In this document: positions 44,368 through 53,545 of the stretch, in pieces
How positions within the stretch are numbered: the first letter of the stretch is position 1
Layout of the letters: each line of letters begins with the position of its first letter
Assembly (NCBI GenBank): GCA_002404835.1
Contig: DHKM01000035.1
Span: forward strand, 102,981 to 166,980
DNA: 64,000 nucleotides
Direction of reading: 5' to 3'
From: Caryophanales bacterium UBA4694
GTDB lineage: Bacteria > Bacillota_I > Bacilli_A > RFN20 > CAG-288
Position numbers and translations under genes: made by a program
Notes under the pieces: generated by a model
Seen by the model: the letters and a program-made list of their open reading frames with translations, nothing else
What the model was told of the DNA's origin: nothing
Databases searched by the model: none

Positions 44368-46057
44368 GAAGAATCATTTTCTTAGGAATTTTTTAGTCTT
44401 CATCTTTGATTTTCTTCTTTTTTTCAGTGTTTCAATTCCGTGGTTTGTATTTAGCAGAAATCAAGAGATAGATGAAACAAAAGAAACAGCAGATTATATA
44501 GTTTCTTTGTATCAGGAAAAGGAAAATCTTACATTTTCGGATATTTACGGTTCCTTGCTTCATTGTAGTAATATCCGTATTTCCGTCTATGACAAGACGA
44601 AAGATAACTTTTTGCTTTTTGATTCCCATCAGGAAGCTTATATAAAAGACACTTCAATCGATAGAAAAGAGCTGAACCCGATTTTCTTAAAGGATCCATA
44701 TTTGGGGAACTCATGTACTATGTATCAAGATATCAACCAATCTTATTTGGTGAAAGTGTCGAAAAGAGTCTCTGGTTCTTATTCGATTTCCAAATTGTTT
44801 CTTATTTATGGACCGTTAGGATGCCTCATTTGGTCTATTCTGATTTGCGTGTTTTTGTCCTATAACAATAAGAGAACTCTCAGGCCTTTGAAACTTCAAA
44901 TCAGCAAACTACAGGATCTGACTAGTATTCATCGAACTATGGATTATGAGGATGATCTGAATTATCTGACGATGGTTTTGAGAGATTCAAGACATAAACT
45001 GAGAAAAGAACTGGAAGTAAACCGAATTTCGGATCAGAAAATGAATTTTATTTTGGATTCTTTCTCGGAAGGCCTAATCGTCATTGATTCATCTTATAAG
45101 GTCGTTCTTATCAATAAAAAGGCTTTGCAGATTTTCTCTTATCAAAAAGAAGATATTCAGGATCGTCATTTAGAGAATCTTAATGCACCTCATGAACTGG
45201 AAGTCAACTTTTCCATGGTAATTCATACAAATACTTCCCTGTCTTTTGTGGAAAAAATAAACTCAAGGGTCTATCAGTGTGATATTAATCCGATTGATTA
45301 TTCCTGGACAAGAGGAATCACAAATGAAAAGAACGGTGCTTCCTTGGTTCTGATCGATATCACCGATGACTACAATTCCGGAAGCATGAAGAAGGAATTT
45401 TTTGCCAATGCTTCGCATGAACTGAAATCGCCACTAACTAGTATTCTAGGTTATCTTCAACTGATTGAAAGTCATGCGATTCAAGGAGAGGAAAATGTCG
45501 ATAGGGCCATTTCTAAATGTGTTTTTGAAAGCAAGAGAATGAATAAGATTATTTCCGATATGCTGACTCTCTCTTCTTTGGAGAGTCAAAACCTCAAGAG
45601 TATCGAAGAAATTCAGGTTGCTAATGCAACTGACAATATTCTTTCTTCTTTGGAACCACAGATTCGGGAAAAGAAAATCAGTGTTATCAAAGATTATTGT
45701 TCGTTCAACATTAAAATGAATTTGGAGGATTTTGACAAGCTTGTGAGGAATCTCTTGGATAACGCAATAAAATACAATAAACAGGAAGGGTCTTTATATG
45801 TGATCGTGAAAGACCGCAAGATTACAATCAGAGATACAGGTATTGGAATTTCCCTGGAAAATCAGTCCCGTGTTTTCGAACGTTTTTTCCGGGTAGATAA
45901 AGCCAGATCCAAAAAGAGCGGCGATACTGGACTCGGACTTGCTATTGTCAAACATATCTGCAATTATTATGACCTTCATATTTCTCTTGAATCGTCACTA
46001 GGTGTTGGAAGTGAGTTCACTGTCAGTTTTCCTATCGACAAGGATTTTTCTTCCTGA
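44360..46057 (+). CDS. PhoR/WalK-like sensor histidine kinase
   Basis: This 565-residue membrane kinase has helices at about 9-30 and 148-170 flanking an extracellular sensor of about 115 residues, a juxtamembrane linker, a PAS domain (about 225-335, VIDSSYKVVLINKKALQIF), HisKA with ASHELKSPLTSILGY, and HATPase with N-box NLLDNAIKYN, G1 DTGIGIS, F-box FERFFRVD and G2 GDTGLGLAIVKHIC. All catalytic boxes are intact, unlike the truncated kinase at 32 kb. It phosphorylates the response regulator upstream; the ligand is unknown. Confidence 0.95.
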   Translation: MNKKNHFLRNFLVFIFDFLLFFSVSIPWFVFSRNQEIDETKETADYIVSLYQEKENLTFSDIYGSLLHCSNIRISVYDKTKDNFLLFDSHQEAYIKDTSIDRKELNPIFLKDPYLGNSCTMYQDINQSYLVKVSKRVSGSYSISKLFLIYGPLGCLIWSILICVFLSYNNKRTLRPLKLQISKLQDLTSIHRTMDYEDDLNYLTMVLRDSRHKLRKELEVNRISDQKMNFILDSFSEGLIVIDSSYKVVLINKKALQIFSYQKEDIQDRHLENLNAPHELEVNFSMVIHTNTSLSFVEKINSRVYQCDINPIDYSWTRGITNEKNGASLVLIDITDDYNSGSMKKEFFANASHELKSPLTSILGYLQLIESHAIQGEENVDRAISKCVFESKRMNKIISDMLTLSSLESQNLKSIEEIQVANATDNILSSLEPQIREKKISVIKDYCSFNIKMNLEDFDKLVRNLLDNAIKYNKQEGSLYVIVKDRKITIRDTGIGISLENQSRVFERFFRVDKARSKKSGDTGLGLAIVKHICNYYDLHISLESSLGVGSEFTVSFPIDKDFSS

Positions 46058-46076
46058 TTTTTGTTTCCAATATAAA

Positions 46077-46106
46077 AGCTGGGGAAATAACCCCAGCTGG
46101 TTTTTT
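46077..46106 (+). terminator. Terminator after the PhoR-like kinase
   Basis: AGCTGGGG and CCCCAGCT make a perfect 8-bp stem, loop of six, followed by GGTTTTTT. It overlaps the end of the convergent lipoprotein gene. Confidence 0.92.
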
Positions 46107-47271
46107 AGTCTAAAAGTCCAATCAAATCGTCCCAATCAGAGTCGAATTCTATTTTTTTATAACTATCTTTATCCTTGACTTCTTCGACTTTTGTATTTTT
46201 TCCAGAAGCAAATTCTAACTTGACATCAAGTTTGTACTCCATTGTGACATCCGTTTTGAAAGTCATGTTATTTACTGTAGAAGTACTGGTAAAGGTGTAA
46301 TTGCAATCAATGGTTGTACCGATAGAACGGATAGAGGTGGTATCGAATACGAAGGCAATGGCGAATGTGTTGACATTGAAATGATGTTCTTTTTTCGTTT
46401 CTACGATATTGGAGAAAATATCGGAGAAATCTGTATTTTCGTATCCGAATATTTCATCATCGACAGGAACATCATCCATTAATTTTTCATTGTCCTTCAG
46501 ATTTTTAAGATCTACGCTGTAGGAATAAGTCCCATCATCATGCTGCTGAGCTTGGACTTGTCCATTGTTGGAAGCTATTTTCTCAATTTCAGTTGTGATT
46601 TCCTTGACGAAGGAATCGATGTTTTCTTGGGAAGTGATGGGAAGGTTTTCATCCGAGAGACCATTGTCGAAATAGAACTTGTTGTCTAGACTGAATGTGG
46701 TATTGATGTTTTTGTCATAGTTCTTTTCGTCGTCTTTTAGATTGAGTTTTGCTGAAATGGCGCTTTGGAGTTTCGTATCAGAAAGATCGACATAGGTATT
46801 GAACCCTTCTGTATAGATGTTCAATCCCATAGTCCCGGAAGGAGCAGAATAGGTCTTTTCGAAGTTGTCGGATTTTACGTTTCCTTTGATATCGACATCG
46901 GCTTTGATTCCTGCGTTGGACTTTAGATCGTTAAGATTGTCTGAACTTAGTCCGGTTGCCTGAAGATTCATTTTGATATTCTTGAAATCTGTGCTGTCTT
47001 CCTTCTTATAGGTTCCTGTTTCGGTTTTGGATTTCGGATAGTTGTTCTCTATTTTGGATGCATAGTGATAACTTCCGTCTTTCATGGTCAGGGAGAGTGT
47101 GTCTTCGTTTGCCATGTTTTCGGCAGCATCGTCCATGATTTCCTTTGCCTCTTCGACGGTAATGGCTTTCCCTTTCTTTACTTGTCCGGCAAGCGGCTGG
47201 GCATTATTGTTGCATCCCGTCAATAGGAATGCGACAAGCAGAAACGGCATCTTTTTCAACGTTTTTTTCAT
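46105..47271 (-). CDS. Lipoprotein controlled by the ECF sigma factor
   Basis: This 388-residue lipoprotein (lipobox LLTGC) has a mature part of alternating strands rich in Asp, Asn, Lys and Thr, for example SLTMKDGSYHYASKIENN. The layout is like LolA/YdjX-like or DUF-type lipoproteins of Gram-positive bacteria, but I recognise no family. It is preceded by its own promoter matching that of the sigma gene, so it is a likely regulon member. The transcript may also extend from the sigma operon. Confidence 0.82.
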   Translation of the reverse strand: MKKTLKKMPFLLVAFLLTGCNNNAQPLAGQVKKGKAITVEEAKEIMDDAAENMANEDTLSLTMKDGSYHYASKIENNYPKSKTETGTYKKEDSTDFKNIKMNLQATGLSSDNLNDLKSNAGIKADVDIKGNVKSDNFEKTYSAPSGTMGLNIYTEGFNTYVDLSDTKLQSAISAKLNLKDDEKNYDKNINTTFSLDNKFYFDNGLSDENLPITSQENIDSFVKEITTEIEKIASNNGQVQAQQHDDGTYSYSVDLKNLKDNEKLMDDVPVDDEIFGYENTDFSDIFSNIVETKKEHHFNVNTFAIAFVFDTTSIRSIGTTIDCNYTFTSTSTVNNMTFKTDVTMEYKLDVKLEFASGKNTKVEEVKDKDSYKKIEFDSDWDDLIGLLD

Positions 47272-47286
47272 TTTATTTTCCTCTTT

Positions 47287-47323
47287 TCACTCTATATACA
47301 GTTTGGATTTCTTTTTTATTGGT
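47287..47323 (-). promoter_or_regulatory. ECF-type promoter of the lipoprotein gene
   Basis: On the minus strand ACCAATAAAA, 13 bp, then TGTATATAGAGTGA, directly before the lipoprotein ribosome site. The same two blocks with the same spacing occur before the sigma gene. Confidence 0.8.
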
Positions 47324-47329
47324 GAAATT

Positions 47330-48358
47330 TCAATTTTTTTCAAAATCGTAAATCAAATTGCCACTGCTATCCTTCGTGAAAGAAAAATCCGATTTCAATA
47401 ATGATACAGGAGAATAGTTCAGTTCGAAATATTCTACATTGTAATTGTTCTCGACTTTTTTGTGTGAAGTCTTGGTCTTGATGATTCCAGTCGGTTTGCT
47501 GTGGACAAAATTGCATTCGTCTATGCCTTTTTCTTTTTCGAATGTTGTCGTAAGTTTGTAGAATTCAGTATCGACAAAGATTCTATCTTTCTTTTCACTG
47601 ATTTTATAGAATAAACCTTTTCCATCCTCGTCTTCGTCCTGCATGATGGCTATTAGTTTGTCGTTGCTGGAAAAGACGGAACGTATTCTTTTTTCGTCTT
47701 CTTCATTGTCAACATAGATGTATCCTTTGTATACATTATCATTCAGAACATAAACCGCTTCATTGATGCTTTCCCCTTTTTGAATGTCTTTTTTGGTATA
47801 TACTTTGTTTTCTCCCTGGAAGAGAACGTAGGAATAGGTTTCGTTTTGATAGACAAATTCAGTTTTTCCATAGGTGATGGATAAGGTGTCCTCTGTGGCC
47901 AAGAATGCGTCGATATAAGGGAAAAGATTACTATATGTGTTTTTAATTTTTTCTTGTTTGTTTGTAACGTTTAAGCTGATGTCGATATCTGTGGATATCA
48001 ACCTCTTTACTTGTTTCTCAGGAATTGGTTTTTCACCAAGACTTGCGCCATAAAATAATTCCAATCCCGTTTGGGAAAGAAGGGAATTATCATTTAAGGA
48101 GACATCCTTGGTCAGAATCGGATCATATTTGACATCTTGAATCGGAGTGTCTGACTTTCTATAGTTGAGTACAGGAATGACAATTGCGATTGTGGTACAG
48201 GCTAAAGCCGAAAGTGAAGCTATTAAGGGAATGAAATATCTTTTCTTTTTCTTGCTTTTTTCTTTCTGGATTTGGTTGTATTTTTCTAGAATCATGTTGG
48301 AAGTGGTATGGATTTTTAATTCTTGTAGTTCTTTTTTGATTTCAGTTTCAATATCCAT
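47330..48358 (-). CDS. Putative membrane anti-sigma factor
   Basis: This 342-residue protein has a short N-terminal cytoplasmic segment of about 40 residues with a Lys-rich end, one membrane helix (about 41-65), and a 275-residue extracellular part of unknown fold. That topology and the 11-bp overlap with the upstream sigma gene are characteristic of anti-sigma factors; the cytoplasmic part is too short to recognise a zinc-binding anti-sigma (ZAS) motif. It should hold the sigma factor at the membrane until a signal comes. The function is inferred from context. Confidence 0.8.
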   Translation of the reverse strand: MDIETEIKKELQELKIHTTSNMILEKYNQIQKEKSKKKKRYFIPLIASLSALACTTIAIVIPVLNYRKSDTPIQDVKYDPILTKDVSLNDNSLLSQTGLELFYGASLGEKPIPEKQVKRLISTDIDISLNVTNKQEKIKNTYSNLFPYIDAFLATEDTLSITYGKTEFVYQNETYSYVLFQGENKVYTKKDIQKGESINEAVYVLNDNVYKGYIYVDNEEDEKRIRSVFSSNDKLIAIMQDEDEDGKGLFYKISEKKDRIFVDTEFYKLTTTFEKEKGIDECNFVHSKPTGIIKTKTSHKKVENNYNVEYFELNYSPVSLLKSDFSFTKDSSGNLIYDFEKN

Positions 48359-48869
48359 CTTTTTCTAATGCCTCCTTCATTTTCTTAATCGCATTGTTGT
48401 ATTTCCAGGTTATTGTTCCTAGGGGTTTATTCAATGCTGAAGAGATTTCTTTGTGCGTCATATCATATAGACAGTGCATGATAACGATTTGGTTTTCTTC
48501 ATCGTCCAAAACCTCTTTCATTTTTGTTAAAACGTAATCATCAGAGTTATCGATGCCTTTGTCTTCGATTTGGGACATATCTACGTCTCTCTGAATCCTT
48601 TTGTATTTTTCCAGAATGTTCAAGGACAAATTTTTTGCTGTCTGCATCAAGTATGCTAGTATGGAGCGATTTAAATCGATATCTTTTAGCTTTTCAAGAA
48701 ATTTCAGATAGGTATCCTGGAGAACATTCTCAGCTTCTTCTTTACTTCTTAGCATCTGATACGCCATTGAATAGACGCCTCGGTAAGTAAGTCTGTAAAA
48801 CTCATCGAAATATTCCATTCGACCAGACTGTAGATAGGATACCAATTCGACAAGATGATGTTCATTCAT
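48348..48869 (-). CDS. ECF-type RNA polymerase sigma factor
   Basis: This 173-residue protein has sigma region 2 (FDEFYRLTYRGVYSMAYQMLRSKEEAENVLQDTYLKFLEKL, about 20-60) and region 4 (IVIMHCLYDMTHKEISSALNKPLGTITWKYNNAIKKM, about 125-165) with no region 1 or 3, as in the ECF class. It directs RNA polymerase to promoters for envelope or stress genes. It overlaps the putative anti-sigma gene by 11 bp, and its own promoter carries the motif also found before the lipoprotein. It is therefore probably autoregulated. GAGAA is the only ribosome site. Confidence 0.92.
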   Translation of the reverse strand: MNEHHLVELVSYLQSGRMEYFDEFYRLTYRGVYSMAYQMLRSKEEAENVLQDTYLKFLEKLKDIDLNRSILAYLMQTAKNLSLNILEKYKRIQRDVDMSQIEDKGIDNSDDYVLTKMKEVLDDEENQIVIMHCLYDMTHKEISSALNKPLGTITWKYNNAIKKMKEALEKDGY

Positions 48870-48879
48870 GGCTTTATTC

Positions 48880-48916
48880 TCACTATATATACAAATAATA
48901 TTATTGTTTTATTGGT
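48880..48916 (-). promoter_or_regulatory. ECF-type autoregulatory promoter of the sigma gene
   Basis: On the minus strand ACCAATAAAA, 13 bp, then TGTATATATAGTGA, about 11 bases before the start codon. It matches the block before the lipoprotein gene at all fixed positions except two in the -10 block. Confidence 0.8.
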
Positions 48917-49084
48917 AAGAAATAAATAAATTTTATTAATTTGATTAATCGGTGTTTTTCTTCGTTATATTACAAGTGTAAAAGGAAAGGACGTGAATTT
49001 TAAGCAAAATGCAATTTTTCGTCTTTGAAGCTTTTATCAAAAGGTTTCCTGAGTATAATTTAACATGTAAGGAGAACATCAATC

Positions 49085-49312
49085 ATGAAATGGTTCAACA
49101 GTCTTCCAAGACTTGTCCAACTCATCCTTCTTTTGATTCCCGGTGTCAACTGGGTTGTCGAAATCATCGTGCGTGTTACTGCCTTGATCGAAAAGCCTAA
49201 TCTCAATCATCTTTTGGGATTTATCTTCGGTCTTTGCATTCCATGCATTGCTGGATGGGTCGACTTCGTTTGGTGCTTGCTTTTCAAGCATCTCTTCCTT
49301 GCTGCTAACTAG
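49085..49312 (+). CDS. Small two-helix membrane protein (75 aa)
   Basis: This very hydrophobic 75-residue protein begins MKWFNSLPRLVQLILLLIP and has two membrane segments, about 8-32 and 43-72, with conserved-looking Trp and Pro. It resembles small proteins found in many Bacilli, but the family has no assigned role that I know. AAGGAG precedes the ATG and a TATAAT lies at 49054-49059. A terminator follows, so it is transcribed alone. Confidence 0.75.
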   Translation: MKWFNSLPRLVQLILLLIPGVNWVVEIIVRVTALIEKPNLNHLLGFIFGLCIPCIAGWVDFVWCLLFKHLFLAAN

Positions 49313-49327
49313 TACTAGTAGCGGATG

Positions 49328-49353
49328 CCACATCCTCATGGGTGTGGTTTTTC
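49328..49353 (+). terminator. Terminator after the 75-residue membrane protein
   Basis: CCACATCC and GGGTGTGG pair over 8 bp including one U-G, four-base loop, followed by TTTTT. Confidence 0.85.
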
Positions 49354-49376
49354 TTGTTTAATAAAAAGGAGAAAAA

Positions 49377-50141
49377 ATGGAACAAGTAAAAAAACATTCC
49401 AAAAAAAGAGTTTGGATTTTAATCATTTCGGTTCTTTCATTCATTCTTGTTCTTTTTAGTGTTTTCTTTGGTTATGTATCTTTTTACAATCATGCAACGC
49501 AAAATGCTATTGCTTGTATGGATGATACGTCTTTAAGTCAAATCCAGGATGAAAAGGATTATGTTTCCTTTGTTCCGAAGAAAGATTCGTTGAAATCGGA
49601 TAAAGGATTTATTTTCTATCCGGGAGGAAAGGTAGAATATAAAAGTTATGCTCCTTTTCTTAGAGGTCTGTCGGATCTTGGTATTACATCGGTATTGGTG
49701 AAAATGCCATTTAATCTTGCTGTATTCAATATCAATGGTGCGGATAATAAGCAAACTCTTTTTCCTGAAATTAAAGAGTGGTTTATCGGAGGACATTCAC
49801 TTGGTGGTGCAATGGCTTCTAATTATATCTACCGTCATTATGATGATTATCATGGTCTTATCTTGTTGGGAAGTTATTCGACAAAGGACTTATCATCCTG
49901 TGATAACATTTCTACATTATCTCTTTTAGCAGAACATGATCAAGTTCTCGATAAAGAAAAATATGAGAAAAATAAGAAAAATCTTCCGAATTTAACGGAA
50001 ATTACCGTTGATGGAGGAATCCATTCCTATTTTGGAGATTATGGAATCCAATCTGGTGATGGTATACCATCCATATCTTTTGATGAACAGAATCGAAAAA
50101 TCATTTCTTCGGTAGTTTCGTTTGTGTTTCATATGAACTAA
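49377..50141 (+). CDS. Membrane-anchored alpha/beta hydrolase
   Basis: This 254-residue protein has one N-terminal membrane helix (12-36), which places the enzyme outside the cell. The hydrolase core shows the nucleophile elbow GGHSLGGAMA, an acidic residue in AEHDQVLD and the catalytic His in GIHSYFGDYG, as in abhydrolase 5 proteins. The oxyanion-side YPGGKVEY is present. The substrate is unknown; carbohydrate esters or lipids are usual. GGAG precedes the start. It follows a terminator and has no visible partner. Confidence 0.9.
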   Translation: MEQVKKHSKKRVWILIISVLSFILVLFSVFFGYVSFYNHATQNAIACMDDTSLSQIQDEKDYVSFVPKKDSLKSDKGFIFYPGGKVEYKSYAPFLRGLSDLGITSVLVKMPFNLAVFNINGADNKQTLFPEIKEWFIGGHSLGGAMASNYIYRHYDDYHGLILLGSYSTKDLSSCDNISTLSLLAEHDQVLDKEKYEKNKKNLPNLTEITVDGGIHSYFGDYGIQSGDGIPSISFDEQNRKIISSVVSFVFHMN

Positions 50142-50269
50142 TGAATTAAATGTGAATTGCTTGCCTATATTTTGCGATTGTCTAAGATAAAATTCCTCAT
50201 CTGTTTTTGTGTTGGGGTATAATAAATTTATTAAAGTTCCATCTTTTATTCCAAGAGAGGGGGAATTAA

Positions 50270-53200
50270 ATGTTTAGTAAGATATTTATGCTTCTTATTA
50301 GTGGATTTATCGGAATCCAAACTTCTGTGCTGTTTTCATTTAATCACGGAAATATAACTCCGAAGGAAGATATAAAGCAGGAAATTCGCACAAAAAGGCA
50401 GCAAATAAAAGTTGCTTTTCCAACTCAGGAAGGTATGAGTTTCTTTGGCCATTCTGGGAAAGTGACTGGATATAATTATGATTATCTAGAAAAAATCTCC
50501 GAATATACGGGATGGGAAATGCAATATATCCCATATGGAAGTTCTAATGGTAATGAGGCCGTATCTAACGCACTTAATGATGTGAAGGATGGGAAAGCAG
50601 ATCTTTTAGGACCGATTTTAAAAAACACGGGAACAGAAAAGATTTTTGAATTTCCTAGTCATAGCTATGGTTCTGTCTAGACGACACTTTGTGCTTTGAA
50701 GACCAGCGATTTGAGGGAACATAATCTTTACTCTCAACCATTGTTGAAAATAGGTCTTTGGAAAACGGCCACTACTCGTAATTCAGAGGTCTTATCTTAT
50801 GTCGAATCCGAAAAATTTAACTATGAGATCGTCGAATTTGAAACTGCCGATGAACAAAAACAGGCTTTACTCGACGGAAAGGTCGATGTGATTTCAAGCG
50901 TTTCTCTCTCTCCGATTTCTGGAACAAGAATCGTTGCGAATTTTTCCCCTAGACCTTATTACTTTGTTACCAAGAAAGGAAACACGGAACTGGTTCAGAA
51001 ATTAGACGAAGCCATGACCTTGATGAATCAAGTGGATCCTAATCTTCAAGATAAGTTATTCGATACTTATTTTCGTACGGCAAGTAATTCTTTCGTTCTC
51101 AATGAAGCTCAAAAACAGAAACTTGCCCGTATGAATACGCTGAGGGTTTTATGCGCCCAATACGCTGCTCCATATATTTATGAAAAAGACAAAAAGGCAT
51201 GCGGTCTTTTGGCTTCTGTTCTCAACGATTTTTCCAAGGAAGTTGGTGTCAAGATCTCTTATGAATTCTCCGCTTCTAGAGAAGATATGGTCTCCAAATT
51301 GGAAAAAGCGGATTATGATCTCATTCTTGGAATCAACATGACTTCTGGTAGATGCTCTCAATATGGGTTTATCAACAGTGTTCCTGTTCTTGAATCTGTT
51401 CTTTGTTTTGCACAAAAACCAGAAAACACAGCAACAGCAAAACGTATTGCGATAATGAAAGGACTTGAGGAGCAGTATCCTGTTTCTGAGTATGAAGAGG
51501 TTATTTACTGCGACAGTTCAAAGGATTGTATTAAGGCTGTCGAACAGGGAAAGGCAGATATTGCTTTTGCATCCCGTGATGCTATGCAATACTATATTTA
51601 TGAATCCGGAAGTACTTTGGTCACTAGTCTTGTTCCGGGGCAGACGGTGAATGTTACTTTTCCTGTTTCTAGGAAATCTGATTCCACTCTTCTTACTGCA
51701 TTGAATGGTTATATTGATAGTATTTCGGAAACGGATTTAACTTCGTATATCAGTGAGGCAAACCTTCATAAAGATACCATTTCTATTTCTCTTTTCATTA
51801 AGAGAAATCCTCTTTCTGCATCCTTGATTCTAGGTTCTATTGTTCTCGTTATAGCTGCTATTATCTTTTTCTTTGTTATTCGTTCGATTAAACAAAAGGA
51901 AAAATTGCAGCTGGCACATAATAAGCAACTTTCTGATGCATTGGAAATTGCGGATGAAGCAAATAAAGCAAAGACAACGTTCTTATCAAATATGAGCCAT
52001 GATATAAGAACACCGATGAATGCTGTAATTGGGTTCTCTACGCTTCTTGCCAAAAATCCATCAGATGAGACGAAGGTTAAAGAATATTCCAGGAAAATCA
52101 CGGCTGCCAGCAATCATCTTTTAGGTTTGATCAATGACATTCTCGATATTACCAAAATCGAGAACGGAAAAATGTCTTTGCATCAGTCAGTGTTTTCCTT
52201 GGATGAACTGGTCAGTTCTGTAAATGTAGTCATTCGTCCTATGGCCAACGCGAAGAAACAGGAGCTAAGGATTAATGTAGGAGCCATGAATCATGAGTTG
52301 TTCATAGGTGACAAGACAAGATTGAATCAGATTCTTATTAATCTTCTTTCTAATTCCATCAAATACACGCCAGAAGGTGGACAAATTATGTTGGAAATTA
52401 CAGATAATGGTCAGTCCTCCCCTTCTATTGAAAGACTTCGCTTTGTTGTAGCAGACAATGGTTACGGAATTTCGGATGAATTCAAGAAGGTGATATTTGA
52501 GCCATTCACAAGAGCTGAGGACAGTACAATCAACAAAGAAGTGGGGACTGGTTTAGGTCTTGCGATTACAAAGAATATCATCGATTTGATGGGTGGTACC
52601 ATTTCCCTGGACAGCAAACTTGGGAAGGGCTCTATTTTCACTGTTGATCTTTCTCTAAGGCTCACGCATGAAGAGGAAGATGAGAATTTCTGGGCAAATC
52701 ACAATGTATCGAGAATTCTTTTGGTAGATGATGAAAAGAGTATTTGTGATGGAATCAAGGAGACCATGAAGAATACCGGGGTTTCCTTCGATGCATGTTA
52801 TTCTGGAATGGATGCCATCAAACTTGTCAGGGAACGTTATGAAGAACACCAAGAATACAATACGATTATTCTTGATTGGCAGATGCCAGGCATGAACGGC
52901 TTGGATACGGCTAAAGAGATAAGAAAAATTGTTCCAGTTGACACTCCGATTTTGTTCCTTACCTCCTATGATTGGACGGATATTGAGACTAAAGCTCTGG
53001 AAATAGATATCGATGGTTTCTTGGCAAAACCATTTACGGAAGTAAATTTGAAAGAAAAACTCATCGAAGTGGAACGTTTCAAGAATTCAGTTTCCGAGGA
53101 CGATTCAGTGATGGATTTAGGCGGGATGCATTTCCTTCTTGCCGAAGATAATGATCTAAATGCTGAAATTGTTGTCGAACTGCTGAAGTCGGAAGGTGCG

Positions 53201-53545
53201 GATTGTGTGGTAGCCAAAAACGGAAAAGAAGCCGTTGATCTATTCGAAAAATCCGAGCCGAAACATTTCAATGCAATCTTGATGGATGTTATGATGCCGG
53301 TTATGGATGGGTATGAAGCGACCAAGGCCATCCGCAGGTCCTCTCATCAGGATGCCAAGGATATTCCGATTATCGCTATGACGGCCAGTGCTTTTGTCAA
53401 GGATGTCCAGGACGCTCTTGATTCGGGAATGAATGCACATCTTGCTAAACCAATCCATATCGATGCTTTGAAGAATACCCTTACGTCTTGCAAGAAGAAA
53501 ATCGAAGCTTCAGAAGAAAAGCAGAAGGAGGGGTTAACGAAATGA
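50270..53545 (+). pseudogene. Hybrid sensor kinase interrupted by in-frame TAG
   Basis: Read through the TAG at 50678-50680 (codon 137), this frame encodes a 1,091-codon protein: signal/anchor helix, two SBP_bac_3 periplasmic-binding sensor domains, a membrane helix (about 514-538), HisKA with His577 in SNMSHDIRTPMN, HATPase (NLLSNSIKYT, DNGYGIS, GTGLGLAITKNI), and two receiver domains (phosphoryl Asp in ILDWQMPG and LMDVMMPV). The first binding-protein domain is split by the stop. Translation of the remainder could start at a TTG at 50696, but that product would lack the signal peptide and part of the sensor. It begins a phosphorelay operon. Confidence 0.88.

Noticed and set aside
49009..49200. 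63-residue plus-strand open frame before the small membrane protein
   Set aside because: It overlaps the better-supported 75-residue gene in another frame and has no ribosome site.
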